DNA of 64,000 nucleotides, from positions 1-64,000 of the forward strand of contig NZ_SULM01000008.1 of NCBI RefSeq assembly GCF_005250615.1, read 5' to 3'. The DNA comes from Pseudomonas rhizoryzae (GTDB lineage Bacteria > Pseudomonadota > Gammaproteobacteria > Pseudomonadales > Pseudomonadaceae). Shown in pieces: positions 17,221 to 25,332 of the stretch. Under the pieces are notes generated by a model. It was given only the letters and a program-made list of their open reading frames with translations, did not search any database and was not told where the DNA came from. Positions within the stretch are counted from its first letter, which is position 1, and the number at the start of each line of letters is the position of its first letter. The translations under genes and the position numbers were made by a program.

Positions 17221-17652
17221 TCAGATGGGGGTACAGATGCCCCGTTGCGACGTCACCAGCTCGCGCTGCCCGTCGTAGAGGGTGATCTCCCCCTGACCGT
17301 AGGTATGCTCGGCCTTCAGGCGATAACGTCGACCCGCCTGGAAATCATCATAGTCGAGCTCCAGGTAGCACTGGATCTGTAGGGCATTGTTCCAGCCAAA
17401 GCGTGGCCCGAAACCGCCGTTGCCATAGAGTTCGTAGTTGTAGCTCACCTTGAGGCTATGGGCCCCAGGGGTGAGTTGGAAATAACGACCGTCGTTCAGG
17501 CGCCGGCCATCCTGGGATTCGGCTAGCAGCGAGGCGCCGATGGCCGGTTCACGGAGCACCAGATCGATCCAGGCCTGCTGGGGATCGACAGGGGGCAGCG
17601 GCGTGGTACAGCCGCCGAGCAGCAGCAGGGGAGCCAGTAACCGCAAACGCAT
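17221..17652 (-). CDS. Small lipoprotein, paralogue A
   Basis: A 143-residue predicted lipoprotein: signal peptide with lipobox LLLLGGC at about 9-15. The mature part shares a layout with its upstream neighbour: PQQAWIDL, then GRYFQLTPGAHSLKVSYNYE, a Cys-containing strand (QIQCYLELDYDDFQAGRRYRL), and TLYD...RELV before a final Cys. The ATG at 17652 is chosen because it begins the signal peptide. Function unknown. It begins 31 bases after the stop of its paralogue. Confidence 0.78.
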   Translation of the reverse strand: MRLRLLAPLLLLGGCTTPLPPVDPQQAWIDLVLREPAIGASLLAESQDGRRLNDGRYFQLTPGAHSLKVSYNYELYGNGGFGPRFGWNNALQIQCYLELDYDDFQAGRRYRLKAEHTYGQGEITLYDGQRELVTSQRGICTPI

Positions 17653-17683
17653 GGACGACTCCTGAAGAGGGGATCCGTCGAGT

Positions 17684-18106
17684 CTACACGTCGCCGCAAC
17701 GACTGGCAGTGCTATGCGCCACTTCCTGGTTGCGCTCGTCATAGAGGCGCGCCCAGGGCCGCCAGCCGGTCTGGCCGGCTTCCAGGCGATAGCGCTCGCC
17801 AGCGGCGAACTGCTTGTAGTTGAGCGTGACCAGGCAGGTACGTGACAGCGGATCGGCGACCTGGGCGCCGATGTTGGTGGGCTGCACCTCGAACTGGTAG
17901 CGTACCTGCAAGTCATGGCTTCCTGGCCAGACCTGGAAGTAGCGTTTGTCTTCGAGTTCCTTGCGATCGGCACTCAGGGCTTCCAGCTTGGCCTTACCGT
18001 CGCTGTCCAGATCGATCCAGGCCTGCGCCGGGTCGGGCTTGGGTAGCGGCCAGAGGGAACAGGCGCTCAGGAACAGCACAGGCAACAGCAGGCACAGTCT
18101 ACGCAT
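17684..18106 (-). CDS. Small lipoprotein, paralogue B
   Basis: A 140-residue predicted lipoprotein (lipobox LFLSAC, Cys near residue 16). It is clearly related to the next gene: PAQAWIDL, KRYFQVWPGSHDLQVRYQFE, a Cys strand ending NYKQFAAGERYRLEA, RLYDERNQEV and a terminal Cys. The two probably arose by tandem duplication and make a two-gene unit. Its ATG (18106-18104) overlaps the divergent ATG of the peptidase gene (18105-18107), so one of the two starts may be misassigned. Confidence 0.78.
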   Translation of the reverse strand: MRRLCLLLPVLFLSACSLWPLPKPDPAQAWIDLDSDGKAKLEALSADRKELEDKRYFQVWPGSHDLQVRYQFEVQPTNIGAQVADPLSRTCLVTLNYKQFAAGERYRLEAGQTGWRPWARLYDERNQEVAHSTASRCGDV

Positions 18107-19229
18107 GACGGCTACAACTCCAGGCAGGGAAGGGCGCGATGCCCAATCCGGCACCCTGCCTGCGCGACGCGCGGGCCGGTGGCTGGCGTGGCTGTCCCTG
18201 GCGATCGGACTGGGCGGCTGTACCTCGGTCGGGTACTACGGTCAGATGGTACAGGGCCAATGGGCGCTGATCCGTGATCGCGAGCCCATTGCGACAGTCG
18301 TCGCGGATCCGGCGCGCCCCGCCGCCCTGCGCCAGCGTCTCGCCGCCGCGGCGGCCGCGCGGCGTTTCGCCAGTGCCGAGTTGGCCCTGCCGGACAATGC
18401 CAGTTATCGCAGTTTCGTCGAACTGGGGCGGCCCTTCGTGCTGTGGAACGTCTTCGCCACCGCCGAATTCTCCACCCGGCCCACCACCCACTGCTTTCCC
18501 ATCGCCGGTTGCGTGGCCTATCGCGGCTACTACCGGGAAGCCGCGGCGCGGGCGGCGGCGCAAGAGCTGCAACGCCAAGGGCAGGATACCTACGTCGGCG
18601 GCGTGCCGGCCTATTCGACGCTGGGCTGGTTCAGCGATCCGCTGCTGAGCAGCATGTTGCGCTGGGACGACGACCAGGTGGCGGCCACCATCTTCCACGA
18701 GCTGGCGCACCAGCGCTTCTATGTACCCGGCGATACGGCGTTCAACGAATCCTACGCCACCTTCGTCGAGGGCGAAGGCCTGCGGCAATGGCGCGCCAGT
18801 CGCGGCCTGCCACCGCCGGACCCGGGGCGCGAGGCGCGTTACCAGCAGTTCCGCGCTCTGCTGCTCACCACCCGCGAGGATCTGGCACGACTCTATGCCC
18901 AGCCGCTGACCCCGACGGCCATGCGCGCGGCCAAGGCCAGGCGTTTCGTGCAACTACGTGCCGATTACCAGCGGCTACGCGCCACGCCGGCCTGGCGGGA
19001 AGACCGGCGCTTCGACGGCTGGATGCAACAGCCGCTCAACAACGCGCGGCTGGTGCCTTACGGCCTGTACGAGCAATGGGTACCGGCCTTCGCCGCTCTC
19101 TATCGACAGCACCCGGGCAACTGGCCGGCGTTCTTCCATCGGGTCCAGTTGCTCGGTGAGCGCCCCGCCGCGGAGCGCGAACGGGCGCTTCAGGCGCTAC
19201 TCGCGGCAGACCGCAACGCTCAGCCCTAG
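18105..19229 (+). CDS. Putative zinc aminopeptidase, lipoprotein
   Basis: A 374-residue protein of the Pfam 'putative aminopeptidase' family. A basic N terminus and hydrophobic stretch (WLAWLSLAIGLGGC) end in a lipobox cysteine. The zinc-peptidase motif HELAHQ is followed by a downstream glutamate in NESYATFVE, giving HExxH plus E ligands. Anchoring would place it at the inner or outer membrane facing the periplasm. The ATG at 18105 shares bases with the divergent lipoprotein start. It converges with the MFS gene, overlapping it by 4 bases (19226-19229). Confidence 0.8.
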   Translation: MTATTPGREGRDAQSGTLPARRAGRWLAWLSLAIGLGGCTSVGYYGQMVQGQWALIRDREPIATVVADPARPAALRQRLAAAAAARRFASAELALPDNASYRSFVELGRPFVLWNVFATAEFSTRPTTHCFPIAGCVAYRGYYREAAARAAAQELQRQGQDTYVGGVPAYSTLGWFSDPLLSSMLRWDDDQVAATIFHELAHQRFYVPGDTAFNESYATFVEGEGLRQWRASRGLPPPDPGREARYQQFRALLLTTREDLARLYAQPLTPTAMRAAKARRFVQLRADYQRLRATPAWREDRRFDGWMQQPLNNARLVPYGLYEQWVPAFAALYRQHPGNWPAFFHRVQLLGERPAAERERALQALLAADRNAQP

Positions 19230-20572
19230 CGCGGCGCCCGCCAGTTGGACCAGGCCGCGACCAACCCCAGCGCCGCCGCCAGGGCCAGACCCAGCCGCGG
19301 CGCCAGGCTCCCATCCAGATGCAGCAGCAGCGCCAGGGCGGCGGCGCCCAGCGCCATGCCGGTCTGGCGGGCGGTGGCCTGGACGCCACCGGTGGCGCCA
19401 TTGCGGCCCGCGGGGGCGGCGGTGAGCATGATCCTGTTGTTGGGCACCTGGAAGAAGCCGAAGCCGATCCCGCCGAGGATCAGGCAGGGAATCAGCAGCA
19501 AGGTCGAGCGCGCCAGCGGCATGCCGGCAGCGGCGGCCAGCCCCAGGGCGATGCCCAGGCCGCCCAGCATGCACAGGCGCTGCGGCGGATAGCGATCGGC
19601 CAGGCGCCCGGCCACCTGGGCCGACACCGCCACGGTGAGCGGCCAGGCCAGCATCAGCAGGGCAACGTGCAGGGGTACCAGCCCGAGTTGATGCTGCAGG
19701 TAGAAGGGCAGGGCGAGAAAACACAGCATCTGCGCGGCGAAGGAGCAGACCGAGGCCAGCACCGAGTGACGCATGGCCGGCAGGCCCAGCAGATCGACCG
19801 GCAGCAGGGGTGCCGGCAGTCCGCGCTCGCGACGGATCAGCAGCAACAGGCTGACGGCGGCCACCAGCAACAGCGCCACCCCCTGCAGCGGCGCACCGCC
19901 CAGGCGTTCGAGGCCGCCGATGCCGGCGCAGAACACCAGGGCGTTGAGCCCCACGCTGAGCGGATCGAGCCGGCGTTGCGCGCGAGGGCTGTCGGGCAGA
20001 TTGCGCACCAGCAGGCCGATCACCAACGCGATGGGCACATTGACCGCGAACAGCCAGGGCCAGCCACCCAGGGTCAGGATCGCCGCTCCCAGGCTGGGCG
20101 CGGCGGCCGAACCCAGGGCGACGCACAGGGCATTGATGGCGATACCGCGACCCAGCCGGTCGCGCGGGTAGGACAGCCGGACGATACCGGCGCTGACGCA
20201 CATGATGGCAGCGGCGCCCACGCCCTGGAGCGCGCGGGCGGCTACCAGGCTGGGGAGGTCCGGCGCCAGGGCGCAGCCCAGGGAGGCCAGGCCGAAGATG
20301 CCGACGCCGGCGGCGAATACCGGCCGCAAGCCCTGGCGCTCGGCGACCGCCGCCAGGGGAAACAGCAGGGCGACCAGGCTCAGCTGATAGGCGCTGACGA
20401 TCCATACCGCCGCGGCCGCCGAGACGTCCAGCGCCTCGGCGATGGTGGGCAGGGCCAGGTTGGCGATGCCGCTGTCCAGCACCGTCATGCTGATGGCCAG
20501 CAGCAGGGCGGCGATGGCCCGCTGGCGGCGGGGGCGCGGTAGCCCGTCGGCGAGGGGGGCGGTAGTACTCAA
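19226..20572 (-). CDS. MFS exporter, DHA2-type drug/metabolite transporter
   Basis: A 448-residue inner-membrane transporter with about 14 hydrophobic helices. It has the motif-C-like first-half signature SMTVLDSGIANLALPTIAEAL, typical of DHA2/EmrB-type drug:H+ antiporters. I place the start at TTG 20572: TTGA overlaps the stop of the preceding siderophore-interacting protein, a coupling overlap, and upstream codons read through that gene. Pairing with a ferric-chelate reductase suggests siderophore traffic (inference); generic drug export is the alternative. Confidence 0.82.
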   Translation of the reverse strand: MSTTAPLADGLPRPRRQRAIAALLLAISMTVLDSGIANLALPTIAEALDVSAAAAVWIVSAYQLSLVALLFPLAAVAERQGLRPVFAAGVGIFGLASLGCALAPDLPSLVAARALQGVGAAAIMCVSAGIVRLSYPRDRLGRGIAINALCVALGSAAAPSLGAAILTLGGWPWLFAVNVPIALVIGLLVRNLPDSPRAQRRLDPLSVGLNALVFCAGIGGLERLGGAPLQGVALLLVAAVSLLLLIRRERGLPAPLLPVDLLGLPAMRHSVLASVCSFAAQMLCFLALPFYLQHQLGLVPLHVALLMLAWPLTVAVSAQVAGRLADRYPPQRLCMLGGLGIALGLAAAAGMPLARSTLLLIPCLILGGIGFGFFQVPNNRIMLTAAPAGRNGATGGVQATARQTGMALGAAALALLLHLDGSLAPRLGLALAAALGLVAAWSNWRAPR

Positions 20573-21363
20573 TCGTCGAGCTTCACGTGCTGATCGCTTT
20601 CGCCGAGCTTCCAATAGCCGGCCGCCTTGACCCAGTCCCGCGGCAGGCCCTTGGCCAGGAGCGCCTGACGCGCGGCGCGCGCCTGGCTCGCCTCGCCGGC
20701 TACCCAGGCGTAGCCTTCGCCAGCGGGCAGCTCCAGGGCTTGCAGCGCCTGCACCAGGGCCTCGGCTTGCGTCTCGCGATGGACCCAACGGATGTCAGCG
20801 CTTGCTGCGGTCGGCAGGGCGATCTCCAGTCCTGGGCGGGCGATTTCGGCGATCACCAGCACGCGCACGCCCGCGGCCAGTTGCTCCAGGCGCCGGGCGA
20901 TGGCCGGCAGGGCGGTCTCGTCGCCGGCCAGCAGATACCAGTCGAAATCCTCCGGCGGCACCAGGGCGCCCTTGGGCCCGCCGATGATCAATTCGGCCCC
21001 GGGTTGCGCCTGGCGCGCCCAGGTGGTCAGCACCCCGGCTTCATGCAGGTAGAAGTCGATGGCTAATTCGCCACGGGCGGCGTCGTAGTGGCGCGGCGTG
21101 TAGTGCCGGCCCACCAGTTGCTCGGGGCTGGCGGCGCGGATGGGGGTGGTATCGGCGGGGACGAACAGCTTGACGTGTTCGTCGAAGGCCGCGCTCTGGA
21201 AGTCGGCCAGATCGCTGCCGCCGAAGGTCAGGCGCAAGAGGTCGCCACCCAGTTCTTCGCGGCGGACGACGGTCGCCCAGCGCCGCTTGAGTTCGAAGCG
21301 CACACGGTTGAATACATGACGGGCATTGGCATCGCCCTCAGGGCTGTGAAAAGATGTCGCCAT
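20569..21363 (-). CDS. Siderophore-interacting protein (NAD(P)H ferric-chelate reductase)
   Basis: A 264-residue cytoplasmic flavoprotein of the SIP family (ViuB/YqjH-like) that reduces iron in imported ferric siderophores. The FAD-binding motif RHYTPRHYD (about 93-101) and the following IDFYLHE are conserved, and the C-terminal NAD(P)H-binding half contains WYLLAGDETALPAI and YAWVAGEASQ. It is divergent from a MarR regulator and coupled to an MFS exporter downstream. No Fur-box match is obvious in the 54-base gap. Confidence 0.9.
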   Translation of the reverse strand: MATSFHSPEGDANARHVFNRVRFELKRRWATVVRREELGGDLLRLTFGGSDLADFQSAAFDEHVKLFVPADTTPIRAASPEQLVGRHYTPRHYDAARGELAIDFYLHEAGVLTTWARQAQPGAELIIGGPKGALVPPEDFDWYLLAGDETALPAIARRLEQLAAGVRVLVIAEIARPGLEIALPTAASADIRWVHRETQAEALVQALQALELPAGEGYAWVAGEASQARAARQALLAKGLPRDWVKAAGYWKLGESDQHVKLDD

Positions 21364-21381
21364 TGCGGAGGTACCATTAAT

Positions 21382-21393
21382 TGAGGTTCCTCA
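21382..21393. promoter_or_regulatory. Inverted repeat in the SIP/MarR divergent promoter
   Basis: TGAGGTTCCTCA, two 5-bp arms around TT, lies in the 54 bases between the divergent genes. A MarR-type dimer commonly binds such sites and represses both directions; assignment is by position. Confidence 0.45.
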
Positions 21394-21417
21394 CTATATT
21401 CGAGGTAAGAGTCTTTC

Positions 21418-21834
21418 ATGTCAACCGCCGCCGCCATTGCCGAGGCCCTGCTGGATCTCAAACGGCAGATGCGCCAACAACTGGATGAGACGCTCAAGGC
21501 GTCGGGTCTGTCCTTTGCCCGCTACAAGGTGCTGATGGTGCTGGAGCGCCTCGGTCCCTGCCGCCCCGGCGAGGTGGCCGAGCAACTGCGGCATGCGCCG
21601 CGCACCCTGACCGATGCCTTTGACGCCCTGGAGCGTGATGGCCTGGTCCGTCGCGAGCCCCACCCCCAGGACCGGCGTGCCCTGCTGGTGCATCTCACCG
21701 AGCAGGGTCGCCAGGCCCTCGAGCAGGCCCAGGTGCCGCGTCAGCAGGCGCTGGAAGCGGTCTTCGCGCCGCTGGAGCCGGCCGAGCAGCGGCAGTTGCT
21801 GGCTTATCTGGAGCGGGTCCGGACGCCTCGTTGA
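21418..21834 (+). CDS. MarR-family regulator
   Basis: A 138-residue winged-helix repressor. The recognition region PGEVAEQLRHAPRTLTDAFDALERDGLV (about 46-74) precedes the wing REPHPQDRRALLVHLTEQG, both typical. It lacks a cysteine suited to redox sensing in the core, so a small ligand is more likely. It is divergent from the siderophore-reductase/MFS pair and is the probable regulator of it. Confidence 0.88.
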   Translation: MSTAAAIAEALLDLKRQMRQQLDETLKASGLSFARYKVLMVLERLGPCRPGEVAEQLRHAPRTLTDAFDALERDGLVRREPHPQDRRALLVHLTEQGRQALEQAQVPRQQALEAVFAPLEPAEQRQLLAYLERVRTPR

Positions 21835-21897
21835 GCGGTTGGCGAACTCCGTGATGGTCGCTGGGCTCGAAGCAGAGTACCCACCTAGGAGTTCTCC

Positions 21898-22131
21898 ATG
21901 AGCGATCAGCGTTCCGATGCCCATCTGGGCAAGACCCTACCGAACGAGCCTACGGTCGACGAAGCGGGCCGTCCCGTGGATGTAGTGAAAAAGGACATCC
22001 AGCAGCCTGAATCCGCACCGACCGATGCCATCGACAAGGCCATCACCCCCACCGATATCAAGACCAAGGAGCAGGAGGCGGACGAGCTGAAACGCAAGAC
22101 CGCCGAGGTCGAGCGCAAGCTCGAGCGCTGA
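21898..22131 (+). CDS. Small hydrophilic protein of unknown function
   Basis: A 77-residue, strongly charged protein with no cysteine, signal peptide or membrane segment. It contains the motif-like IDKAITPTDIKTKEQEADEL and a C-terminal coiled-coil-like run of Lys/Glu/Arg. AGGAG six bases upstream supports the start. No family recognised; similar small charged proteins are often stress-induced. A strong hairpin follows at 22142. The 224 bases after it show no further gene. Confidence 0.6.
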   Translation: MSDQRSDAHLGKTLPNEPTVDEAGRPVDVVKKDIQQPESAPTDAIDKAITPTDIKTKEQEADELKRKTAEVERKLER

Positions 22132-22132
22132 T

Positions 22133-22146
22133 GCTCCACGTGGAAC
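22133..22146. other. parS-like sequence with one mismatch
   Basis: GCTCCACGTGGAAC differs by one base from the 14-bp palindrome GTTCCACGTGGAAC found at 52282. It overlaps the base of the hairpin at 22142-22166. A functional ParB site is possible but doubtful, since ParB is sensitive to single changes. Confidence 0.25.
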
Positions 22147-22166
22147 CTCGGTGCCATCGAGGTTCC
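22142..22166. terminator. Strong hairpin after the 21898 gene
   Basis: GGAACCTCG (22142-22150) pairs perfectly with CGAGGTTCC (22158-22166) across a 7-base loop, 10 bases after the stop codon. No T run follows. Confidence 0.5.
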
Positions 22167-22355
22167 GTCATGGGCAGCGACGATGGAACAGAAGCGGCGA
22201 GAGCTGTCGCTTGGCAGTGGCGACAAAAGCGTTGCGGGGGGCGTCACCGTGACTTCTTTCTCGCGTCGACTGCCTCTTTGCCAGGATCAGCGACAAGCTA
22301 GGTGCAGAAGCTTTCGGTTTACAGGCGTCCACTACCTGGCTGGTCGGCGACCGGC

Positions 22356-22484
22356 CTAGCCTTCGCTGTCGTTCTTCTCGATGTCCTTGCGCTGACGATT
22401 GAGGATCACGCAGCCATAGACACCGCCGGCAAGCAACAGCAGCGAGAGGATGGAAAAGATAGCCATGAAAATGGAGTCGTTCAT
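22356..22484 (-). CDS. 42-residue single-span membrane protein
   Basis: A small gene: MNDSIFMAIFSILSLL start, a single hydrophobic helix (about 5-28) and a charged tail (NRQRKDIEKNDSEG). CGGAG lies 7 bases before the ATG. The topology, a short polar N terminus, one helix and a basic flank on the C-terminal side, is that of small membrane proteins that attach to larger complexes. I do not recognise the family. It lies upstream of the OsmC gene on the same strand but reads towards the 21898 gene, so it appears to stand alone. Confidence 0.6.
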   Translation of the reverse strand: MNDSIFMAIFSILSLLLLAGGVYGCVILNRQRKDIEKNDSEG

Positions 22485-22594
22485 TGCAAGCTCCGAATGC
22501 GGGGTCGGAGCAGTCTAGCCATCAGCCTGGCGCTGCGGAAGGGCTTTATGACGCGGTGTTGCCAGTGCCAGGCGGCACTGGCAACACCGCACCC

Positions 22595-23023
22595 TTAGCC
22601 TTCCAGCGTGGCGTTCAGGTTGATCTTGGCACCCTTGAGCACCTTGGATACCGGGCAGCCTTCCTTCGCTTGGTTGGCGATGGTGGTGAACTGCTCCTGG
22701 GTGGCACCGGGAATCTTCGCCTTCATGGTCAGGTCGATGGTGGTGATCTCGAAACCTTCGCCGACCTTGTCCAGGGTGACGTCGGCCTTGGTCTCGATGC
22801 GCTCAGGGGTGAGACCCTGTTGACCCAGCAGCATGGAGAAAGCCATGGAGAAGCAACCGGCATGGGCGGCGCCGATCAGTTCCTCGGGATTGGTACCCGG
22901 GGTGTCTTCGAAACGGGTGTTGAAGCCGTAGGCATTGTCCTTCAGCGCGCCACTCTCGGTGGTGATGTGGCCCTTGCCGTCTTTCAGGCCGCCTTGCCAG
23001 ACCGCGGAAGCATATTTCTTCAT
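22595..23023 (-). CDS. osmC: OsmC-family peroxiredoxin
   Basis: A 142-residue thiol peroxidase that reduces organic hydroperoxides. Both catalytic cysteines are present: AAHAGCFSMAFS and EGCPVSKVLKG. The opening KKYASAVWQGGLKDGKGHI is of the OsmC rather than the Ohr branch. The ATG at 23023 with GGAGACGCTCC upstream is chosen; a longer frame extends into the AKR leader and is not coding. It is divergent from the aldo/keto reductase. Confidence 0.9.
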   Translation of the reverse strand: MKKYASAVWQGGLKDGKGHITTESGALKDNAYGFNTRFEDTPGTNPEELIGAAHAGCFSMAFSMLLGQQGLTPERIETKADVTLDKVGEGFEITTIDLTMKAKIPGATQEQFTTIANQAKEGCPVSKVLKGAKINLNATLEG

Positions 23024-23140
23024 GGAGCGTCTCCGGTTATGGGTAGGAATCCATCTAGAACCAGGCAGCAGCCGGGAAGTTCGTTGCAATCGATCCAAGA
23101 CCTGCGTGTTCAACCCTTTCGACAACCTTTGGAGGCCCAC

Positions 23141-24121
23141 ATGAAGTACCGCAACCTCGGCCGTACCGGCCTGAAGATCTCACCCCTCTGCCTCGGCTGC
23201 ATGACCTATGGCGTGCCCGAGCGGGGTAATCACCCCTGGACCCTGCCGGAAGACCAGAGCTTGCCGCTGCTGAAGAAAGCGCTGGACCTGGGGATCAACT
23301 TCTTCGATACCGCCAACAGCTATTCCGACGGCACCAGCGAAGAGATCGTCGGCCGTTTCCTCAAGGCCAACGCCGTGCGCGAGGAGATCGTGCTGGCGAC
23401 CAAGGTGTACTTTCCGCTGCGGGACAAGCCCAACGTCGGCGGCCTGTCGCGCAAGGCCATCTTCGCCGCCATCGATGCCAGCCTGCAGCGGCTGGGTACC
23501 GACTACGTCGACCTCTACCAGATCCATCGCTGGGACTACCAGACGCCCATCGAGGAGACCCTGGAAGCCCTGCACGACGTGGTCAAGGCCGGCAAGGCGC
23601 TGCACATCGGCGCCAGCAGCATGTACGCCTGGCAGTTCGGCAAGGCCCTGCACACGGCCGAGCGCCACGGCTGGACGAAATTCGCCACCATGCAGAACCA
23701 CGTGAACCTGCTCAATCGCGAAGAGGAGCGGGAGATGCTGCCGCTGTGCCGCGATGCCGGTATTGGCGTGATTCCTTGGAGTCCCCTGGCCCGTGGCCGC
23801 CTGACCCGCGACTGGGACGCCAGCACGGCGCGCACCGAGAGCGACGCCTATGGCAAGACGCTCTATACCGCCAGCGAGGATTCCGACCGGCAGATAGTCG
23901 CGGCCGTGGCGCGCATCGCCGCGGCCCGCGGCGTACCGCGCGCCCAGGTGGCGCTGGCGTGGCTGCTGCAGAAGCCGGGGATCGATGCGCCCATCGTCGG
24001 GGCGTCCAAGCCGCAGCATCTGGACGACGCCGTGGCGGCCTTGGAACTGCAGTTGAGCGATGAGGAGATCGCCGCCCTGGAAGCGCCCTATGTGCCGCAT
24101 CCGGTGGTGGGGTTCAGCTGA
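23141..24121 (+). CDS. Aldo/keto reductase
   Basis: A 326-residue NADPH-dependent oxidoreductase with a TIM-barrel fold. The catalytic tetrad is visible: Asp and Tyr in FDTANSYSDG, Lys in LATKVYF and His in YQIHRWD. The N terminus MKYRNLGRTGLKISPLCLG is typical of the YajO/Tas-like group. TTGGAGG lies just before the ATG at 23141; the same frame is open to 22484 but only by passing through osmC. Substrate unknown. The divergent position to osmC suggests an oxidative or carbonyl-stress role (inference). Confidence 0.9.
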   Translation: MKYRNLGRTGLKISPLCLGCMTYGVPERGNHPWTLPEDQSLPLLKKALDLGINFFDTANSYSDGTSEEIVGRFLKANAVREEIVLATKVYFPLRDKPNVGGLSRKAIFAAIDASLQRLGTDYVDLYQIHRWDYQTPIEETLEALHDVVKAGKALHIGASSMYAWQFGKALHTAERHGWTKFATMQNHVNLLNREEEREMLPLCRDAGIGVIPWSPLARGRLTRDWDASTARTESDAYGKTLYTASEDSDRQIVAAVARIAAARGVPRAQVALAWLLQKPGIDAPIVGASKPQHLDDAVAALELQLSDEEIAALEAPYVPHPVVGFS

Positions 24122-24240
24122 GCAGCGGTGCGGCCCTCACCCCGGCCCTCTCTCGGAGGGAGAGGGGGAAGAGCGGGGCGGTGCCTTGGCTAAGCCCTGA
24201 GCCAAGGCCCACAAATCTCGATCTCTGGGCTCTAGCTCCC

Positions 24241-24612
24241 CTCTCCCTCAGGGAGAAGGGACGAGGGTGAAGGTCGCTTCACTCGAACCGAAGTCTGATG
24301 AAGCCCCGCACGTACTAAGCAAGGCCACCAGCGTCGGGACTGCTCCGCTCCCCTCTCCCTCAGGGAGAGGGGCCGGGGGTGAGGGTCGCTTCCCGCGGAC
24401 CGAAGTCTGATGAAGCCCCGCACGTACTAAGCAAGGCCACCAGCGTCGGGACTGCTCCGCTCCCCTCTCCCTCAGGGAGAGGGGCCGGGAGTGAGGGTCG
24501 CTTCCCGCGGACCGAAGTCTGATGAATCCCCGCACGTACTAGGCAGGACCACCAGCCTCAGGACTGCACCGCTCCCCTCTCCCTCAGGGAGAGGGGCCGG
24601 GGGTGAGGGCCA
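24241..24612. repeat. 112-bp tandem repeat array, about 3.3 copies
   Basis: The sequence AAGTCTGATG recurs at 24291, 24403 and 24515, an exact 112-base period. Each unit contains one CTCTCCCTCAGGGAGA palindrome followed by a shared stretch beginning AAGTCTGATGAA. Copies 2 and 3 are nearly identical; copies 1 and 4 have diverged. A further single palindrome lies at about 24137-24164. The whole 498-base gap between the aldo/keto reductase and azoR is this array; no gene is credible in it. Not CRISPR, because the units are contiguous with no unique spacers. Confidence 0.9.
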
Positions 24613-24619
24613 TCCAGAC

Positions 24620-25222
24620 TCAGGCGTACTGCTCGGTGATCTGGCGTTCGGCGCTGGCCAGGGCGGCGCCCTTGGCTTCGTCACCATAGGCCAGGCCTTC
24701 GGCGCGGACGATCTGGACGTCGGTGATGCCGAGGAAGCCCAGCAGCAGCTTCAGATAGTCCTCATGGGCAATGCCGGTGGGCTTGCCCGCATGGATGCCG
24801 CCGGCAGTGGCGACGATGATCGCCTTCTTGCCGCCGCACAGGCCTTCCGGACCGGCTTCGCCGTAGCGGAAGGTGGTGCCGGCCACGGTAATGCGGTCGA
24901 TCCAGGCCTTCAGCTGGGTCGGGATGGTGAAGTTGTACATGGGCGCACCCAGGACCAGCACGTCGGCGGCAAGGAATTCCTGTAGGGCGCGGGCATTGCG
25001 CTCGGCTTCGTCGCGCTGTTCGGCGCTGCGCTGCTCGGCCGGGGTGGCACCGGCGGCCAGGCTGGCGGCGGAGAAGTGGCCCAGCGAATCATGGGCGAGA
25101 TCGTGGTAGGTCACGTCCAGCCCAGGATGGCTGGCCTTGAGCGCAGCGACGACCTTGGCGCTCAGGGCGCGGGAGGCGGAATGATCACCGAGGATGCTGG
25201 AATCGATGTGCAGGAGTTTCAT
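24620..25222 (-). CDS. azoR: FMN-dependent NADH-azoreductase
   Basis: A 200-residue flavodoxin-fold enzyme that reduces azo dyes and quinones with two electrons, probably for quinone detoxification. It opens [18 protein letters not shown] (FMN phosphate loop) and contains [18 protein letters not shown] and TAGGIHAG, diagnostic of AzoR. CAGGA upstream supports the start. It is divergent from a LysR regulator, the arrangement usual for inducible azoreductases. The 112-bp repeat array lies directly after its stop. Confidence 0.93.
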   Translation of the reverse strand: MKLLHIDSSILGDHSASRALSAKVVAALKASHPGLDVTYHDLAHDSLGHFSAASLAAGATPAEQRSAEQRDEAERNARALQEFLAADVLVLGAPMYNFTIPTQLKAWIDRITVAGTTFRYGEAGPEGLCGGKKAIIVATAGGIHAGKPTGIAHEDYLKLLLGFLGITDVQIVRAEGLAYGDEAKGAALASAERQITEQYA

Positions 25223-25332
25223 AGCGGTGGTCCTGTGGGGTTCGAGAAGATGAGCTCAGACTACCGATAAGTCGAATGATCGATTAGTCCGCTAGAATGC
25301 GATGCATCGTCCCATAGGTAGGACAATCCGCC

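Noticed and set aside
24241-24612. Possible CRISPR array
   Set aside because: Units are 112 bases and contiguous with no unique spacers, and no cas genes are present; it is a tandem REP-type repeat.
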